This document shows, one piece after another, positions 36,630 to 45,411 of a stretch of DNA of 64,000 bases; positions within the stretch are counted from its first letter, which is position 1; the number at the start of each line of letters is the position of its first letter. Source of the DNA: Flavobacterium aquicola (GTDB lineage: Bacteria > Bacteroidota > Bacteroidia > Flavobacteriales > Flavobacteriaceae); contig NZ_QUNI01000004.1 of the NCBI RefSeq assembly GCF_003385115.1, forward strand, positions 62,001-126,000, given 5' to 3'. The position numbers were made by a program, and so were the translations under genes. The notes beneath the pieces are model-generated. The model had not been told where the DNA came from, ran no database searches, and was given only the letters and a program-made list of their open reading frames with translations.

Positions 36630-37736
36630 TTACTTAAGATACTGGGCAAAGAACTTTTCTAATCTATCAAACGGAATCAATTCAACACGGTCATATAAAT
36701 CCACGTGACCTGCGTTAGGTACAATTAAAAGTTCTTTAGGCTGGGCTGCACGCTTGTATGCATCTTCGCTGAATTCTCTTGAATGGGCATGATCACCGGT
36801 TATAAATAATAACGGTCTAGGCGATATTGTTTCAATATCATTAAACGGGTAAAAGTTTACAAATTTTGTTTCACCGCTTAACGTTCTGTTAAGGGTCTGC
36901 TCTAAAGTTCTTCCTTTTGGAATATGGATTCCACGCGGCGTTCTGTAAAAGTCAAAAAATTCGCGTCGTATGGAATCGGTATCAGCACTTAATTCTTTAG
37001 GAAGGTAGTTAATCCATATCTGCTCTCCTGTTGTGTATTCTTGATAACGCTGTTCTGCAGCTGTCACAAGCATTTCTTTACGCTGGGTAAGAGATTGGGA
37101 TTTTTTTAACCCATTTCTTGTTACAGATCCCATATCGTACATACTTACAGTAGCCACTGCTTTGAGTCTCGGATCAACTTTAGCCGCACTGATGGCAAAG
37201 CTTCCGCTTCCGCAGATTCCGATAATTCCAATGTTATTTCTGTCAATAAAAGGACGTGTGCCTAAAAAGTCAACTGCCGCACTGAAAGTTTCAGAATACA
37301 TGTCCGGAGATACTGCGTTTCGAGGCTCCCCCTCACTCTCTCCCCAAAAAGCTAAATCCACAGCAAGAGTAATAAAACCTTTTTCTGCCATTTTAGATGC
37401 ATATACATCAGCAGCCTGCTCCTTTACAGCTCCCATAGGATGGCCTACAATAATGGCTCTATGTTTCTGTTTCTGATCTAAATCTTTCCTGATAAAAAGA
37501 TGCCCAACTATATTCATCTTGTACTGATTCTTGAAAGATACCCCGTACATGGCAACACTGTCACTCACTTTAAAAGTTGTGTAATCGGCGGGCGATATTT
37601 CTTTCATCTCCTCTCCTCCCTTTTCCTGGTCTGCTTCACCAGCCTGCCGTGCTGTGTCTGAAGTGTTTTCTTTTTTCTGGGTACATGCTGATATTGCAAT
37701 AAGCAGCATCAGTACCAATAAGTGTGTTTTTTTCAT
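36630..37736 (-). CDS. Alpha/beta hydrolase lipoprotein, YcjY/dienelactone-hydrolase-like
   Basis: The 368-residue protein has a lipoprotein signal (LLVLMLLIAISACTQ). The hydrolase core shows VGHPMGAVKEQAA, FITLAVDLAFWGESEG and the nucleophile elbow IGICGSGSFAISAA. There the nucleophile position is Cys rather than Ser (G-I-C-G-S-G), as in dienelactone hydrolases. The acid is in FITGDHAHSREF and the histidine in PNAGHVDLYD. It is probably periplasmic; substrate unknown. It appears to be a single-gene unit with its own terminator. Confidence 0.85.
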   Translation of the reverse strand: MKKTHLLVLMLLIAISACTQKKENTSDTARQAGEADQEKGGEEMKEISPADYTTFKVSDSVAMYGVSFKNQYKMNIVGHLFIRKDLDQKQKHRAIIVGHPMGAVKEQAADVYASKMAEKGFITLAVDLAFWGESEGEPRNAVSPDMYSETFSAAVDFLGTRPFIDRNNIGIIGICGSGSFAISAAKVDPRLKAVATVSMYDMGSVTRNGLKKSQSLTQRKEMLVTAAEQRYQEYTTGEQIWINYLPKELSADTDSIRREFFDFYRTPRGIHIPKGRTLEQTLNRTLSGETKFVNFYPFNDIETISPRPLLFITGDHAHSREFSEDAYKRAAQPKELLIVPNAGHVDLYDRVELIPFDRLEKFFAQYLK

Positions 37737-37801
37737 TTGTTTTTTATTTAGATTATGGAATATGCGTCAAATCATTACGATTTGAATTTTAAACTGTTTT
37801 A

Positions 37802-38164
37802 TTAAAAAGTCTTTGCATCGATAACATATCTGTATCGTGCGTGTTTATTTAGAATCTTTTCCCATGATTCATTAATCTCGTCTGCTTTTACAACCTGTAT
37901 TTTAGGATAAATTCTGTTGTCTGCACAATAATGTAGCACTTCTTGAGTCTGCGGGATTCCACCAATAAGGCTGGCGTTAAAATTCACCCTGCTCGAGGCA
38001 AGTTCTATGTTGCTTACATTGATCTGAAAACCAACAGGCATTCCAATCTGGGTAAAATGTCCGCCAGGTTTTACAATAGACGGATAGGCCCCCAGATCAA
38101 ATTGTGCAGGTATCGTTGAAATCATATAATGAAGTTTCTTTTTATACGGTTTGAGTTTCTCCAT
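37802..38164 (-). pseudogene. Zinc-type alcohol dehydrogenase, C-terminal third only
   Basis: The 120-residue frame matches the end of cinnamyl/AdhC-type alcohol dehydrogenases: STIPAQFDLGAYPSIVKPGG, FTQIGMPVGF, ASLIGGIPQTQEVLHYCADN and KHARYRYVIDAKTF. The zinc-binding catalytic domain and the start of the NAD-binding domain, roughly 230 residues, are missing. No sign of them was seen upstream. It cannot be an active dehydrogenase. Confidence 0.8.
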
Positions 38165-38462
38165 AATTACATTTTTAACTAATTGAATTACTGGTACAAA
38201 TTTAGATCACAAGAAAGCCTTGGGGGTAATAGTTTTCAAATCAATTATTATGATTTTCAAGTCGTATTTAAAATTTAGTATCTCTTCTTTAGTATTGCTG
38301 AAAATTATTTGGTCTGAAACTACAGGTATAACAGAATAAATTAATGCACAGATGGAAAACTGCTGTTCTTAGCTCACAGAGAAACAACAGTATTAAAGAC
38401 ATAAAAAAACACAGAAAACTATAAAGTCCTCTGTGTTTTAAAAAAAGTAAGTATGTTTTTTG
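38165..38462. other. Intergenic with a terminator
   Basis: About 300 bases with no gene. A hairpin at 38405-38439 ends the AraC-type gene that reads leftward. Confidence 0.4.
38405..38439 (-). terminator. Intrinsic terminator of the AraC-type gene
   Basis: Arms AAAACACAGA and TCTGTGTTTT enclose 15 bases, with a T-run on the minus strand. Confidence 0.7.
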
Positions 38463-39320
38463 TTATACCCCCCCCCTAAATATAGAAGGAGTAATCCCTG
38501 TGTGTTTTTTAAAATAATTATTAAAATAAGTAGGATATTCAAAACCAAGACTAAATGCAATATCAGCAACGTGCCAGTCTGTATAAGAAAGCAATGCCTT
38601 AGCCTCTGTAATAATTCTATCTGAAATATGTGAACTGGTTGATCTTCCTGTTACCTCTTTAACTGATTTATTTAAATGATTTACATGCACAGCAAGACTG
38701 TCTGCAAAATCACTTGCATTTTTTAATTTAAGTGGCAAATTTGGCGATTCAATAGGAAACTGGCGTTCCATCTGCTCTAAAAATAAAGATGCGATCCTTG
38801 AAGAAGCATTTTTTGACCTGTTATAGCCTTCAGAAGGCTGCATCTGAAGAGCAGAATGAATTAAAAGATTAATATAATTGCGGATTAATTCTTCTCTAAA
38901 TTCATAATTAGTCTGGCTGGCAGCAGTCATTTTTTCAAATATCTCCAGAATTTCTTTCCCTTGTTCTTTTGTCAGACTGAAAATGGGTGTTCCACCTATC
39001 TTAAACAAAGGGGACTGCTGCAAACTTTCCGAATTATTATTTGTTTTTAAAAATTCTTCGGTAAACAAACCTGAGTATGACATTTTCTTATCAATATCAT
39101 CCCAAGAATAAGGGATGTGCGGTGTTCCGAAAAATAAAATCATTCCGTCCAGATGTATGCTTCGATCTGCATAATCAATAATACATTTACCCTCATAAAG
39201 ACAGACTTTATAAAAATCTTTTCTGCTGTATGTTAATACAGGATTACCATCTCCTTTATTGCATAAAACACTGTATTTCATGTTTTTTACAATATTTGGT
39301 TGTAATGCAGCCTCTTTCAT
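38463..39320 (-). CDS. AraC family transcriptional regulator
   Basis: The 285-residue protein has an N-terminal cupin-like domain (YSRKDFYKVCLYEGKCIIDY) and a C-terminal AraC domain: VNHLNKSVKEVTGRSTSSHI, then DWHVADIAFSLGFEYPTYFN and the ending HTGITPSIF. The last codons contain a run of nine G (38468-38476 as C on the + strand), giving RGGV at the C-terminus. It is encoded beside the broken MFS gene and the dehydrogenase fragment, its likely former targets. Confidence 0.88.
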   Translation of the reverse strand: MKEAALQPNIVKNMKYSVLCNKGDGNPVLTYSRKDFYKVCLYEGKCIIDYADRSIHLDGMILFFGTPHIPYSWDDIDKKMSYSGLFTEEFLKTNNNSESLQQSPLFKIGGTPIFSLTKEQGKEILEIFEKMTAASQTNYEFREELIRNYINLLIHSALQMQPSEGYNRSKNASSRIASLFLEQMERQFPIESPNLPLKLKNASDFADSLAVHVNHLNKSVKEVTGRSTSSHISDRIITEAKALLSYTDWHVADIAFSLGFEYPTYFNNYFKKHTGITPSIFRGGV

Positions 39321-39587
39321 AATATATATTTTATAGCTAGATTAGTTAGTTATTCATTATCTTGAAATTCATATTGCAGCCAAAGCGCCTGTGTTTCGGT
39401 TTTTTCAAAACTTTTAATTTAAAAGTGATGCAGGAATCTTTAAACTTTTTTCTTTTATCACAAATAATATTCTTGATTCCGAGCCATATGGTAGTTCTTA
39501 TACAAATGGCATATTGTTTTCGGTCTCTTATTTATATTACAGCATTAGTTTTCAAACGTTTAGGCATGCTAAGTTAATAAACTCTTC

Positions 39588-40462
39588 CTAATTAAACTCT
39601 TTATCTGAGGCACAAACAACTGAAACAGTAGCTAAGAAGAATACAGCACAACTGTAAATAAATCCCCCTTCAACTCCAACTGCATCAAAAACAAAGCCTC
39701 CGCTTGATGCGCCTACCATAATTGCAAGCTTTATTACGGCAATCTGAATTCCGCCAGCACTTTCAGCCTGATCAGGCGCTGTCTTAGTAAGCCATGCAAT
39801 CCATCCCAGATGTATTATGCCGATAGCCATTCCCTACAAACCAACCAATAGTGTATCAATAATTATTAAATTGGTATAGACAGCTAACCCTGCGGTAGTA
39901 ATTCCTAAAATTAAAGCAATAATGGTAAGAATATGGTACAGATCCTAGCAGATATCTGGCAAAGGCCCGCACCCGCAAGATTTACAAGACCAAATATAAG
40001 AAGTATAAATTACGGTAAATGCTTTGCTATTTTAACTTCTGGAACCAAGCGCATTGCAGCTACTGCCAGCATGGCCCAAAAGCCACCAATTCCTGCTCCG
40101 AGCAAAATCCTTCCTATCAGCAGAACCGTAAAATTGTGAGCATAGTATACGGTAAAATTAGAAACAATCTGAAGCATCCCAAAGAAGAGAAATACTTTAC
40201 GGCGGTCAGCTCTCCCAGTCAGCACAGAAATAAAAAGACTCGAAACCATTGCAATTCCCGCTGTTACAGAAACTGCCTGCCCTGCAAGACCTTCTGAAAT
40301 ACCTAGATCCTGTGCTATTGGCGTTAAGAGGCTTGCGGGAAGAAATTCTGAAACTATTAGTCCCATAACAGCCAGTGCAATCGCAAATACCGCATCCCAC
40401 ACCGCCAGTTGAGATCCTGATGCAGATGACTCTAAATCAGCCATATAATTTTTATAATTCAT
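39588..40462 (-). pseudogene. MFS drug/sugar efflux transporter pseudogene
   Basis: The 5' part (40462 to 40010) encodes about 150 residues with the first four TM helices: FAIALAVMGLIVSEFLPASL, the loop motif TGRADRRKVF, and LLIGRILLGAGIGGFWAML. A frameshifted middle follows. The 3' part (39830-39588) encodes the last helices (QIAVIKLAIMVGASSGGFVF). Only about 290 codons remain of a family that usually has close to 400. A central deletion and several frameshifts have therefore inactivated it. Confidence 0.82.
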
Positions 40463-40776
40463 AATTTAAAAATTGTTTTTTTTACAGGCTGTATTAATCT
40501 TTTTAAATCAATTATTACTGCCAAAGAATTTTATTGTCTTAATTCAATAGTTTCATTTCACTTAAGCTTTAAACTCTAAACTTTTTGAGACGCCATTAAA
40601 CCATACACCGCTATATCAAATACATACAAAAACAACATCTCTAACCGACAGCTTTTAATTCGCAAAGTTACTGTCCGATGTAATGAGCTGATAACGATTT
40701 TCAAGTTAATTGTTAAGAATTTCAAATAATTTTCAAATTGGTAAACTCTTTAATTTTATATCTGAAAACTATATTT
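40463..40776. other. Intergenic, no gene recognised
   Basis: About 310 AT-rich bases containing the former MFS promoter area. No hairpin or repeat stood out. Confidence 0.4.
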
Positions 40777-41787
40777 TTACAATTCGATTTCTCCGGGACG
40801 ATAGACAGGATAAGGAATCCATCTAAAGTTTTCTTCAGCTTTTGCTACATTTCCCAGCCCCGGCCATGGAAGATGATAGCCTAATGCTAAATTTCCATTT
40901 TCAGCCAGCTGTCCGCTGATATCTCTCCTAGATCTGGCAGCCATCTGAATATCAGTATCCGCGAAAAAGCCCCATTCAGGATGAGAAAACAAAAGTACAT
41001 CGCTGTGAGAGAGATCAGCAATATAGGTCAGCTTTTTGCCGGCTACCTGAACAGATATCATAGTCATTCCCGGAGTATGCCCTTGTGCAGACTCAAAACT
41101 GAAATAGCTGTACAGCGTACTTGAAAAATCAAAGAAGGTAGTCTTGGACTCTATAACTTTTAAAACTTTCTGCGCACCCTGAACTAAAAATTGTATTTTT
41201 TTAGGCTCGTTTATTAGATAACTGCTTGTAAAATCAGACTCTTCTGCATTCATCCAAAAATCAAATTCTCTTTTAGAAATATGGTATACCGCATTAGGAT
41301 AAACCAGAGCATCATTTTTATCTATCAGCCCTCCAATATGGTCAATGTGTGCATGTGAAATAAATACATCCGTAATATCTTTCCTTGCAAAGCCAGCCTT
41401 AGAAAGACTTTTTTGAAGAAAACCAGTTCTCTCATCAGCAAATATCCCCATGCCCGAATCAAATAAAATAAGCCTGTCTCTGGTCTGCACCAATGGAACA
41501 TTTATTGCCATATCTATATGATCAGCAGGTCTGAAATTAGCTTTCAGCAGGTTTTTAAGTTCTTTTGCATCAGCCTTTGGCGCATAGGTTTTAATATCAT
41601 CTTCCCTGAGATAACCATCTGACAGTATGTAAATGGTTAAATCTCCCATTTTTACTTTTTGAAAACCGGAGAAATTGTCCTTAACTTCTTTTTCCTTCTC
41701 TTTTTCTGCACCGTAGAACTCTGAAAAGGGAACTGCTGTCAATATACCTGCAAGGGCTACTTTTTTTATTAAATCTCTTCTATTCAT
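40777..41787 (-). CDS. Exported MBL-fold metallo-hydrolase
   Basis: The 336-residue protein begins with a twin-arginine-like signal (NRRDLIKKVALAGILTAVPF). It carries the MBL zinc motif FISHAHIDHIGG, the aspartate strand LILFDSGMGIF, a distal histidine in FESAQGHTPGM and the aspartate in LTYIADLSHSDV. Relatives include lactonases and other hydrolases acting outside the cytoplasm. Substrate unknown. It is the intact gene between two pseudogenes (MFS and TolC). Confidence 0.87.
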   Translation of the reverse strand: MNRRDLIKKVALAGILTAVPFSEFYGAEKEKEKEVKDNFSGFQKVKMGDLTIYILSDGYLREDDIKTYAPKADAKELKNLLKANFRPADHIDMAINVPLVQTRDRLILFDSGMGIFADERTGFLQKSLSKAGFARKDITDVFISHAHIDHIGGLIDKNDALVYPNAVYHISKREFDFWMNAEESDFTSSYLINEPKKIQFLVQGAQKVLKVIESKTTFFDFSSTLYSYFSFESAQGHTPGMTMISVQVAGKKLTYIADLSHSDVLLFSHPEWGFFADTDIQMAARSRRDISGQLAENGNLALGYHLPWPGLGNVAKAEENFRWIPYPVYRPGEIEL

Positions 41788-41964
41788 GTCTTGTCTTTTT
41801 TTGTTTCTAATTTCAAATAATTATCATCCAAAATTATCTACTATTGGTAACTCTGAATTAATGATTTCAAAGTGATTATTATGAATCTCAAACTAAATGA
41901 GGGCCGATTCTCATCTTTAATCCGAACTGAAGCTATTGTCCTAATTCACAATCTTGATTGCTTT

Positions 41965-42985
41965 TATTGATTCCAGCCTCTTCCCAGAGCCCTGTACAGC
42001 TCTACTACTGCATTCATTTTTTTGTACTCTGCATCAATTATTTCTAGCTGTGCATCAAGTTCATTCTCCTGGCTCCTTATTACTTCGAGATAATTAGCCA
42101 GTCCCATAATTCATTAATTCCATTGAATAAATTGTTGCGGACAGATATGCTGAATATTCTTTTATCTTAAAAGACTCGATGCCACTCCGAGCTTCTATAT
42201 TGAGTAAGGCATCGGAAACTTCTCTGTCTGGGGTCAAAATAGATTTACGCTAATTTAAATATGCGATTTGTTTATTGACCTCGATTATTTCATAAGCAGT
42301 CTTTAATTTCCTCTGATTCCAAAGGGGCTGGGTAAATGATGCTATAACGTTAGCAAATAATGCTGCGGGGCTGAAAATCTGATCAATATCTATACTCTGG
42401 AATCCAGTTCCGGCCGTTAATCTGAAACTTGGGTAAAAATCTGCCTTAGCAGCAGTGACAAACTGAAATGTTTTTATTAAGTCATACTCAGCTGCACGGA
42501 TATCCGGGACGGTTAGCCAAAAGCTGGTAAGGAACTCCAATAACTAAATCTGTAAGAATCTGCTGTTCTTCTAAAATTCCACGCTCCACGTTCCAGGCTC
42601 TTCTGCCAGCAGTAGTCTAAAAGAATTCTCGCAGACTTTAATTTGAGAATTAATGAGATCAGCGAAGATTCTGCATTATACATAAGCGCTTCGGTCTGTT
42701 TTAAAGCTGTTTTAGTAAGCATCCCTGCCTGCTTTAAAGCTGCAGATGCCTCCAGTAGCTGCTTTCTTTTTATAATGGTCTGCTCTACTATCTTCTTTTG
42801 CGCATCCAATCCAAGAAGCTGGTAATAAAGCGAAGCTGTATTGCTGACAACAATCGACTGTAAGGCCTAGTATGCTGATTTTTTCTGTTGCAGATCCGCA
42901 AATGCGGCTCTTTTTGAACTTGTAAGTTTACCCCCTATGTCTGCTTCCCACGAAAATGATGAAAAAAGATCATATTGAACAATAA
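41965..42985 (-). pseudogene. TolC/NodT-type outer-membrane efflux protein pseudogene
   Basis: Pieces of one gene read leftward in changing frames. SSFSWEADIGGKLTSSKRAA and DLQQKKSAY lead to an in-frame TAG at 42867-42869. TASLYYQLLGLDAQKKIVEQ and LKQAGMLTKTALKQTEALM follow. A frame change is followed by VPDIRAAEYDLIKTFQF and PLWNQRKLKTAYEI. More frame changes precede the terminal NELDAQLEIIDAEYKKMNAV and ELYRALGRGWNQ. The first ~140 residues and the lipoprotein signal are absent. It is clearly dead, and its pump partners are missing. Confidence 0.85.
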
Positions 42986-43369
42986 ATATGAGTCCTCTGT
43001 ATCATCAGCTGTCCAAATTGAGTCAAAATAACTCAATCATAAAACACCTATGGGGGATTTTTCAATCAAAGTATTCTATTTTATCTCATCAATGAAGGAG
43101 CATAGCAGAATCATATATTTTAAAATTATCGTGCTAAAACCTTCTTGCTCAATAAAAAAAGGAAAACAGACAAAATAAGAAAATCTTCTGGCAATCATCT
43201 TCTCAGGACAGTTGGAAAGTAATATAATTAGTGCTTTTTTTTTAATGTCTTAGAAGCAGGCAGAGGCAATACCCATCTAATTAGTTCTTTTATAACCAGT
43301 TTGTATTGAAGAGATCACCTTCTCTACTCTCATTAGCCGAAAGTTTTAGCTTATTACTTTTAAAACCTA
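42986..43369. other. Intergenic, no gene recognised
   Basis: About 380 bases between the TolC pseudogene and the HxlR gene. No open frame with family similarity and no strong hairpin were seen. Confidence 0.4.
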
Positions 43370-43708
43370 TTATTTATCTTCAGTTTTTATTAGATTTTCA
43401 GTGCTCCATGACATTATATTTTCCAGAAGACTAAATAGTGTTTTTCCTTTTGTTGTCAAGTTGTATTCGACTTTTGGAGGTACAACGGGATAAGAGATTC
43501 TATTTATAATTAAATCTTCTTCTAAACTTTTAAGCTGCTGAGAGAGCATTTTTTGAGTTATGCCACCTAATGCTCTTTCCAGTTCACTAAATCGCATTGT
43601 CCCATTTGCCAGAAGCAGATAAATAATTACTGTTTTCCACTTCCCTCCAATTTTCTCCATAAATATAGTAATGGGGCAGTCATTAATATTTTTAATTTTT
43701 TTTTGCAT
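43370..43708 (-). CDS. HxlR family winged-helix regulator
   Basis: The 112-residue protein shows the HxlR core: DCPITIFMEKIGGKWKTVII, then MRFSELERALGGITQKMLSQ and the wing PPKVEYNLTTKGKTLF. A single cysteine precedes the GGKW motif, at the position of the redox-active Cys6 of YodB-type regulators. Thiol sensing of quinones or electrophiles is therefore plausible. It is divergent from the flavodoxin-fold reductase with face-to-face -7 boxes at 43737-43744 and 43803-43810. Confidence 0.9.
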   Translation of the reverse strand: MQKKIKNINDCPITIFMEKIGGKWKTVIIYLLLANGTMRFSELERALGGITQKMLSQQLKSLEEDLIINRISYPVVPPKVEYNLTTKGKTLFSLLENIMSWSTENLIKTEDK

Positions 43709-43736
43709 TTTTTTATTTTAAAGTATTGATTTACAA

Positions 43737-43810
43737 CAAAAGTATATTTTAGTATAGTATATTACAATTTAGTAAGTTCTTGCTTCAAAGATAGTAAATA
43801 TCTACTTTTG
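43737..43810. promoter_or_regulatory. Divergent promoters and candidate HxlR operator
   Basis: CAAAAGTA at 43737-43744 is a minus-strand -7 box (TACTTTTG). TACTTTTG at 43803-43810 is the plus-strand one. Between them TTAGTA-type repeats (AGTATATTTTAGTATAGTAT) form a likely regulator site. Confidence 0.5.
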
Positions 43811-43835
43811 ACCGAACAAAAATGTAAAATTATAT

Positions 43836-44444
43836 ATGGAAACAAATAAAAAAATTTTAATCATACATACTCATCAGGTGTATGAAGGAATATCTGAAGG
43901 AAAGCTTAATAAAACATTAGCGCTCCAAGCCAAAACATTTTTCGAAAAAAAAGGTTATGAAGTTTTGGAAACTATGATTACTGACGGTTATAATCCCGAG
44001 CAGGAAATAGAAAAACATGTGCAAGCTGATTTGGTCATTATTCAAACTCCAGTAAATTGGTTCAATGCTCCTTGGATGTATAAAAAATATGTGGATGAAG
44101 TATTTATGATGTGTTTAATGACGCAGAAAATAGTTTCTAATGACGGAAGATCTACAGAAGATTCTTCAAAACAATATGGAACTGGAGGTTTGTCGCAAGG
44201 TAAAAAAGTTATGATTTCCGCAACTTGGAATGCTAACAAAGAAGCATTTAACGATACCACTCAATATTTGTTTGCAGGAAAATCTGCAGATGATGCTTTA
44301 TTCAATATTACTTTGAATTATAAATTTTCGGGATATGGCTTATTACCCAACTTTCATTGTTATGATGTTTGGAAAAACCCACAATTGGATTTATATAAAA
44401 CTGAATATGCACTGCATTTAGAAAAAACATTTCAAAATATGTAG
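43836..44444 (+). CDS. Flavodoxin-fold NAD(P)H oxidoreductase (MdaB/quinone reductase type)
   Basis: The 202-residue protein matches the MdaB/NQO branch: ILIIHTHQVYEGISEGKLN at the flavin-binding start, then LVIIQTPVNWFNAPWMYKKY and VDEVFM, and GLSQGKKVMISATW. It probably carries out two-electron reduction of quinones with NAD(P)H, using bound FAD. The divergent HxlR regulator with an N-terminal cysteine supports a quinone- or electrophile-induced role. A hairpin terminator follows at 44561-44590. Confidence 0.88.
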   Translation: METNKKILIIHTHQVYEGISEGKLNKTLALQAKTFFEKKGYEVLETMITDGYNPEQEIEKHVQADLVIIQTPVNWFNAPWMYKKYVDEVFMMCLMTQKIVSNDGRSTEDSSKQYGTGGLSQGKKVMISATWNANKEAFNDTTQYLFAGKSADDALFNITLNYKFSGYGLLPNFHCYDVWKNPQLDLYKTEYALHLEKTFQNM

Positions 44445-44560
44445 ATATTCTTATAAAATGCACCTATGCAAATAGTAAAATAAAACTGCATTGGTTATGC
44501 AGCCAATATTGAGTTAAATTAAATTTTTAATAATATTAGAAAAACTGTCAGCTAAAGCAT

Positions 44561-44590
44561 AGCACCTCAAATCGAGGTGCTTTCTATTTT
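44561..44590 (+). terminator. Intrinsic terminator of the quinone-reductase-like gene
   Basis: Arms AGCACCTC and GAGGTGCT enclose 5 bases and are followed by TTCTATTTT. Confidence 0.72.
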
Positions 44591-44604
44591 GAGGTGAATA
44601 CTGA

Positions 44605-44829
44605 AGCATGAGCGGAAAAGGAAATTGTTTTGACAACGCTGTGACTGAGAGTTTCTTCAAAACTTTAAAAGTTGAATTAGTTTACCATAACACATATGCT
44701 ACAAAAGAAAAAGCAAAAGATTCTATTTCCGGCTATATAGAAAATTTTTATAACAAGCACAGGAGGCATTCCGCTCTTGGCAATTTGACAATAGAAGAAT
44801 TTAATAATCGACAGCTAATTAAATGATGG
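44605..44829 (+). mobile_element. IS3-type transposase remnant, copy 2 (C-terminal ~73 residues)
   Basis: The frame from SMSGKGNCFDNAVTESFFKT to EEFNNRQLIK is the last third of an IS3-family OrfB integrase. It includes the catalytic-region DNAVTESFF, whose Glu is the third DDE residue, and the conserved HSALGNLTIEEFN end. A stop codon lies right before the SMS, so the start of the gene is gone. It shares about 95% of ~115 bp with copy 1 at 21105-21232, in direct orientation 23.4 kb apart. Confidence 0.85.
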
Positions 44830-45361
44830 AATTGACGTAGTTTCTGCTGCAAAAAATCATCATATCGGATTTTACATATATTTCTCCTGCTTAAGTTTTA
44901 TGCCAGGATAATGTCTCCATTTTTTACGGAGATAAACATATTAAATCAGCACCTTATAAACTTAAGTTCAAATACGTATTAGGTTTTTTATTTAGAAAAA
45001 ATGATGAGACTGACCAGTGCAAATTATTAACCAGCACTTTAACAAAACAAAGCTATCATCATAAAAATCTATCAATTACAATTAGGCTTCAATTGGAAAC
45101 TATATTGAAATTAAAGGTCAATTGAAATTGGTAGCAGGTAGCCAACGATACTGGAATTTGAACCCTACATTGCTTTTTATTAATTTGTAATATTCTTCTA
45201 CTCCCCAACGTTTTTTTGTAGAATGTAGTAATTTGTCCATACGATAAGTTTAAATCGTAACTATTCAAATATACCCATTACTATATACTGATATTCAATA
45301 ATTTAATAACACAGTCAATAAATATGTTGAAAATTCGTAATATTTAAAATTATTATTTTTA
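44830..45361. other. Intergenic stretch holding a second transposase remnant
   Basis: Apart from the possible transposase tail at 45118-45250 only a small hairpin (GTCTCC and GGAGAT near 44910-44932) was seen. The iron-uptake promoter lies at its right end. Confidence 0.4.
45118..45250 (-). mobile_element. Possible IS4-like transposase C-terminal remnant
   Basis: On the minus strand a frame reads YRMDKLLHSTKKRWGVEEYY, then KLIKSNVGF. The KRWGVEEYYKLIK block resembles the Y-x2-R-x3-E-x6-K region of IS4-like transposases. Only about 40 codons remain, and no terminal repeats were found. Confidence 0.45.
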
Positions 45362-45388
45362 TTTATTCTAAATAAAAATATACATTTG
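45362..45388 (+). promoter_or_regulatory. TonB-receptor promoter with overlapping inverted repeat (possible Fur site)
   Basis: TTTATT-CTA-AATAAA at 45362-45376 is an inverted repeat just upstream of an exact -7 box TACATTTG at 45381-45388, which lies 23 bp before the receptor ATG. Its position suits an iron-responsive repressor. That it binds Fur is inference. Confidence 0.4.
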
Positions 45389-45411
45389 CTGAAATTTTTA
45401 AACCCTCAAAA

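Noticed and set aside
39362..39577. Plus-strand 71-codon hydrophobic frame between AraC and MFS genes
   Set aside because: No recognised motif and no start signal; probably the complement of decayed MFS/AraC leader DNA.
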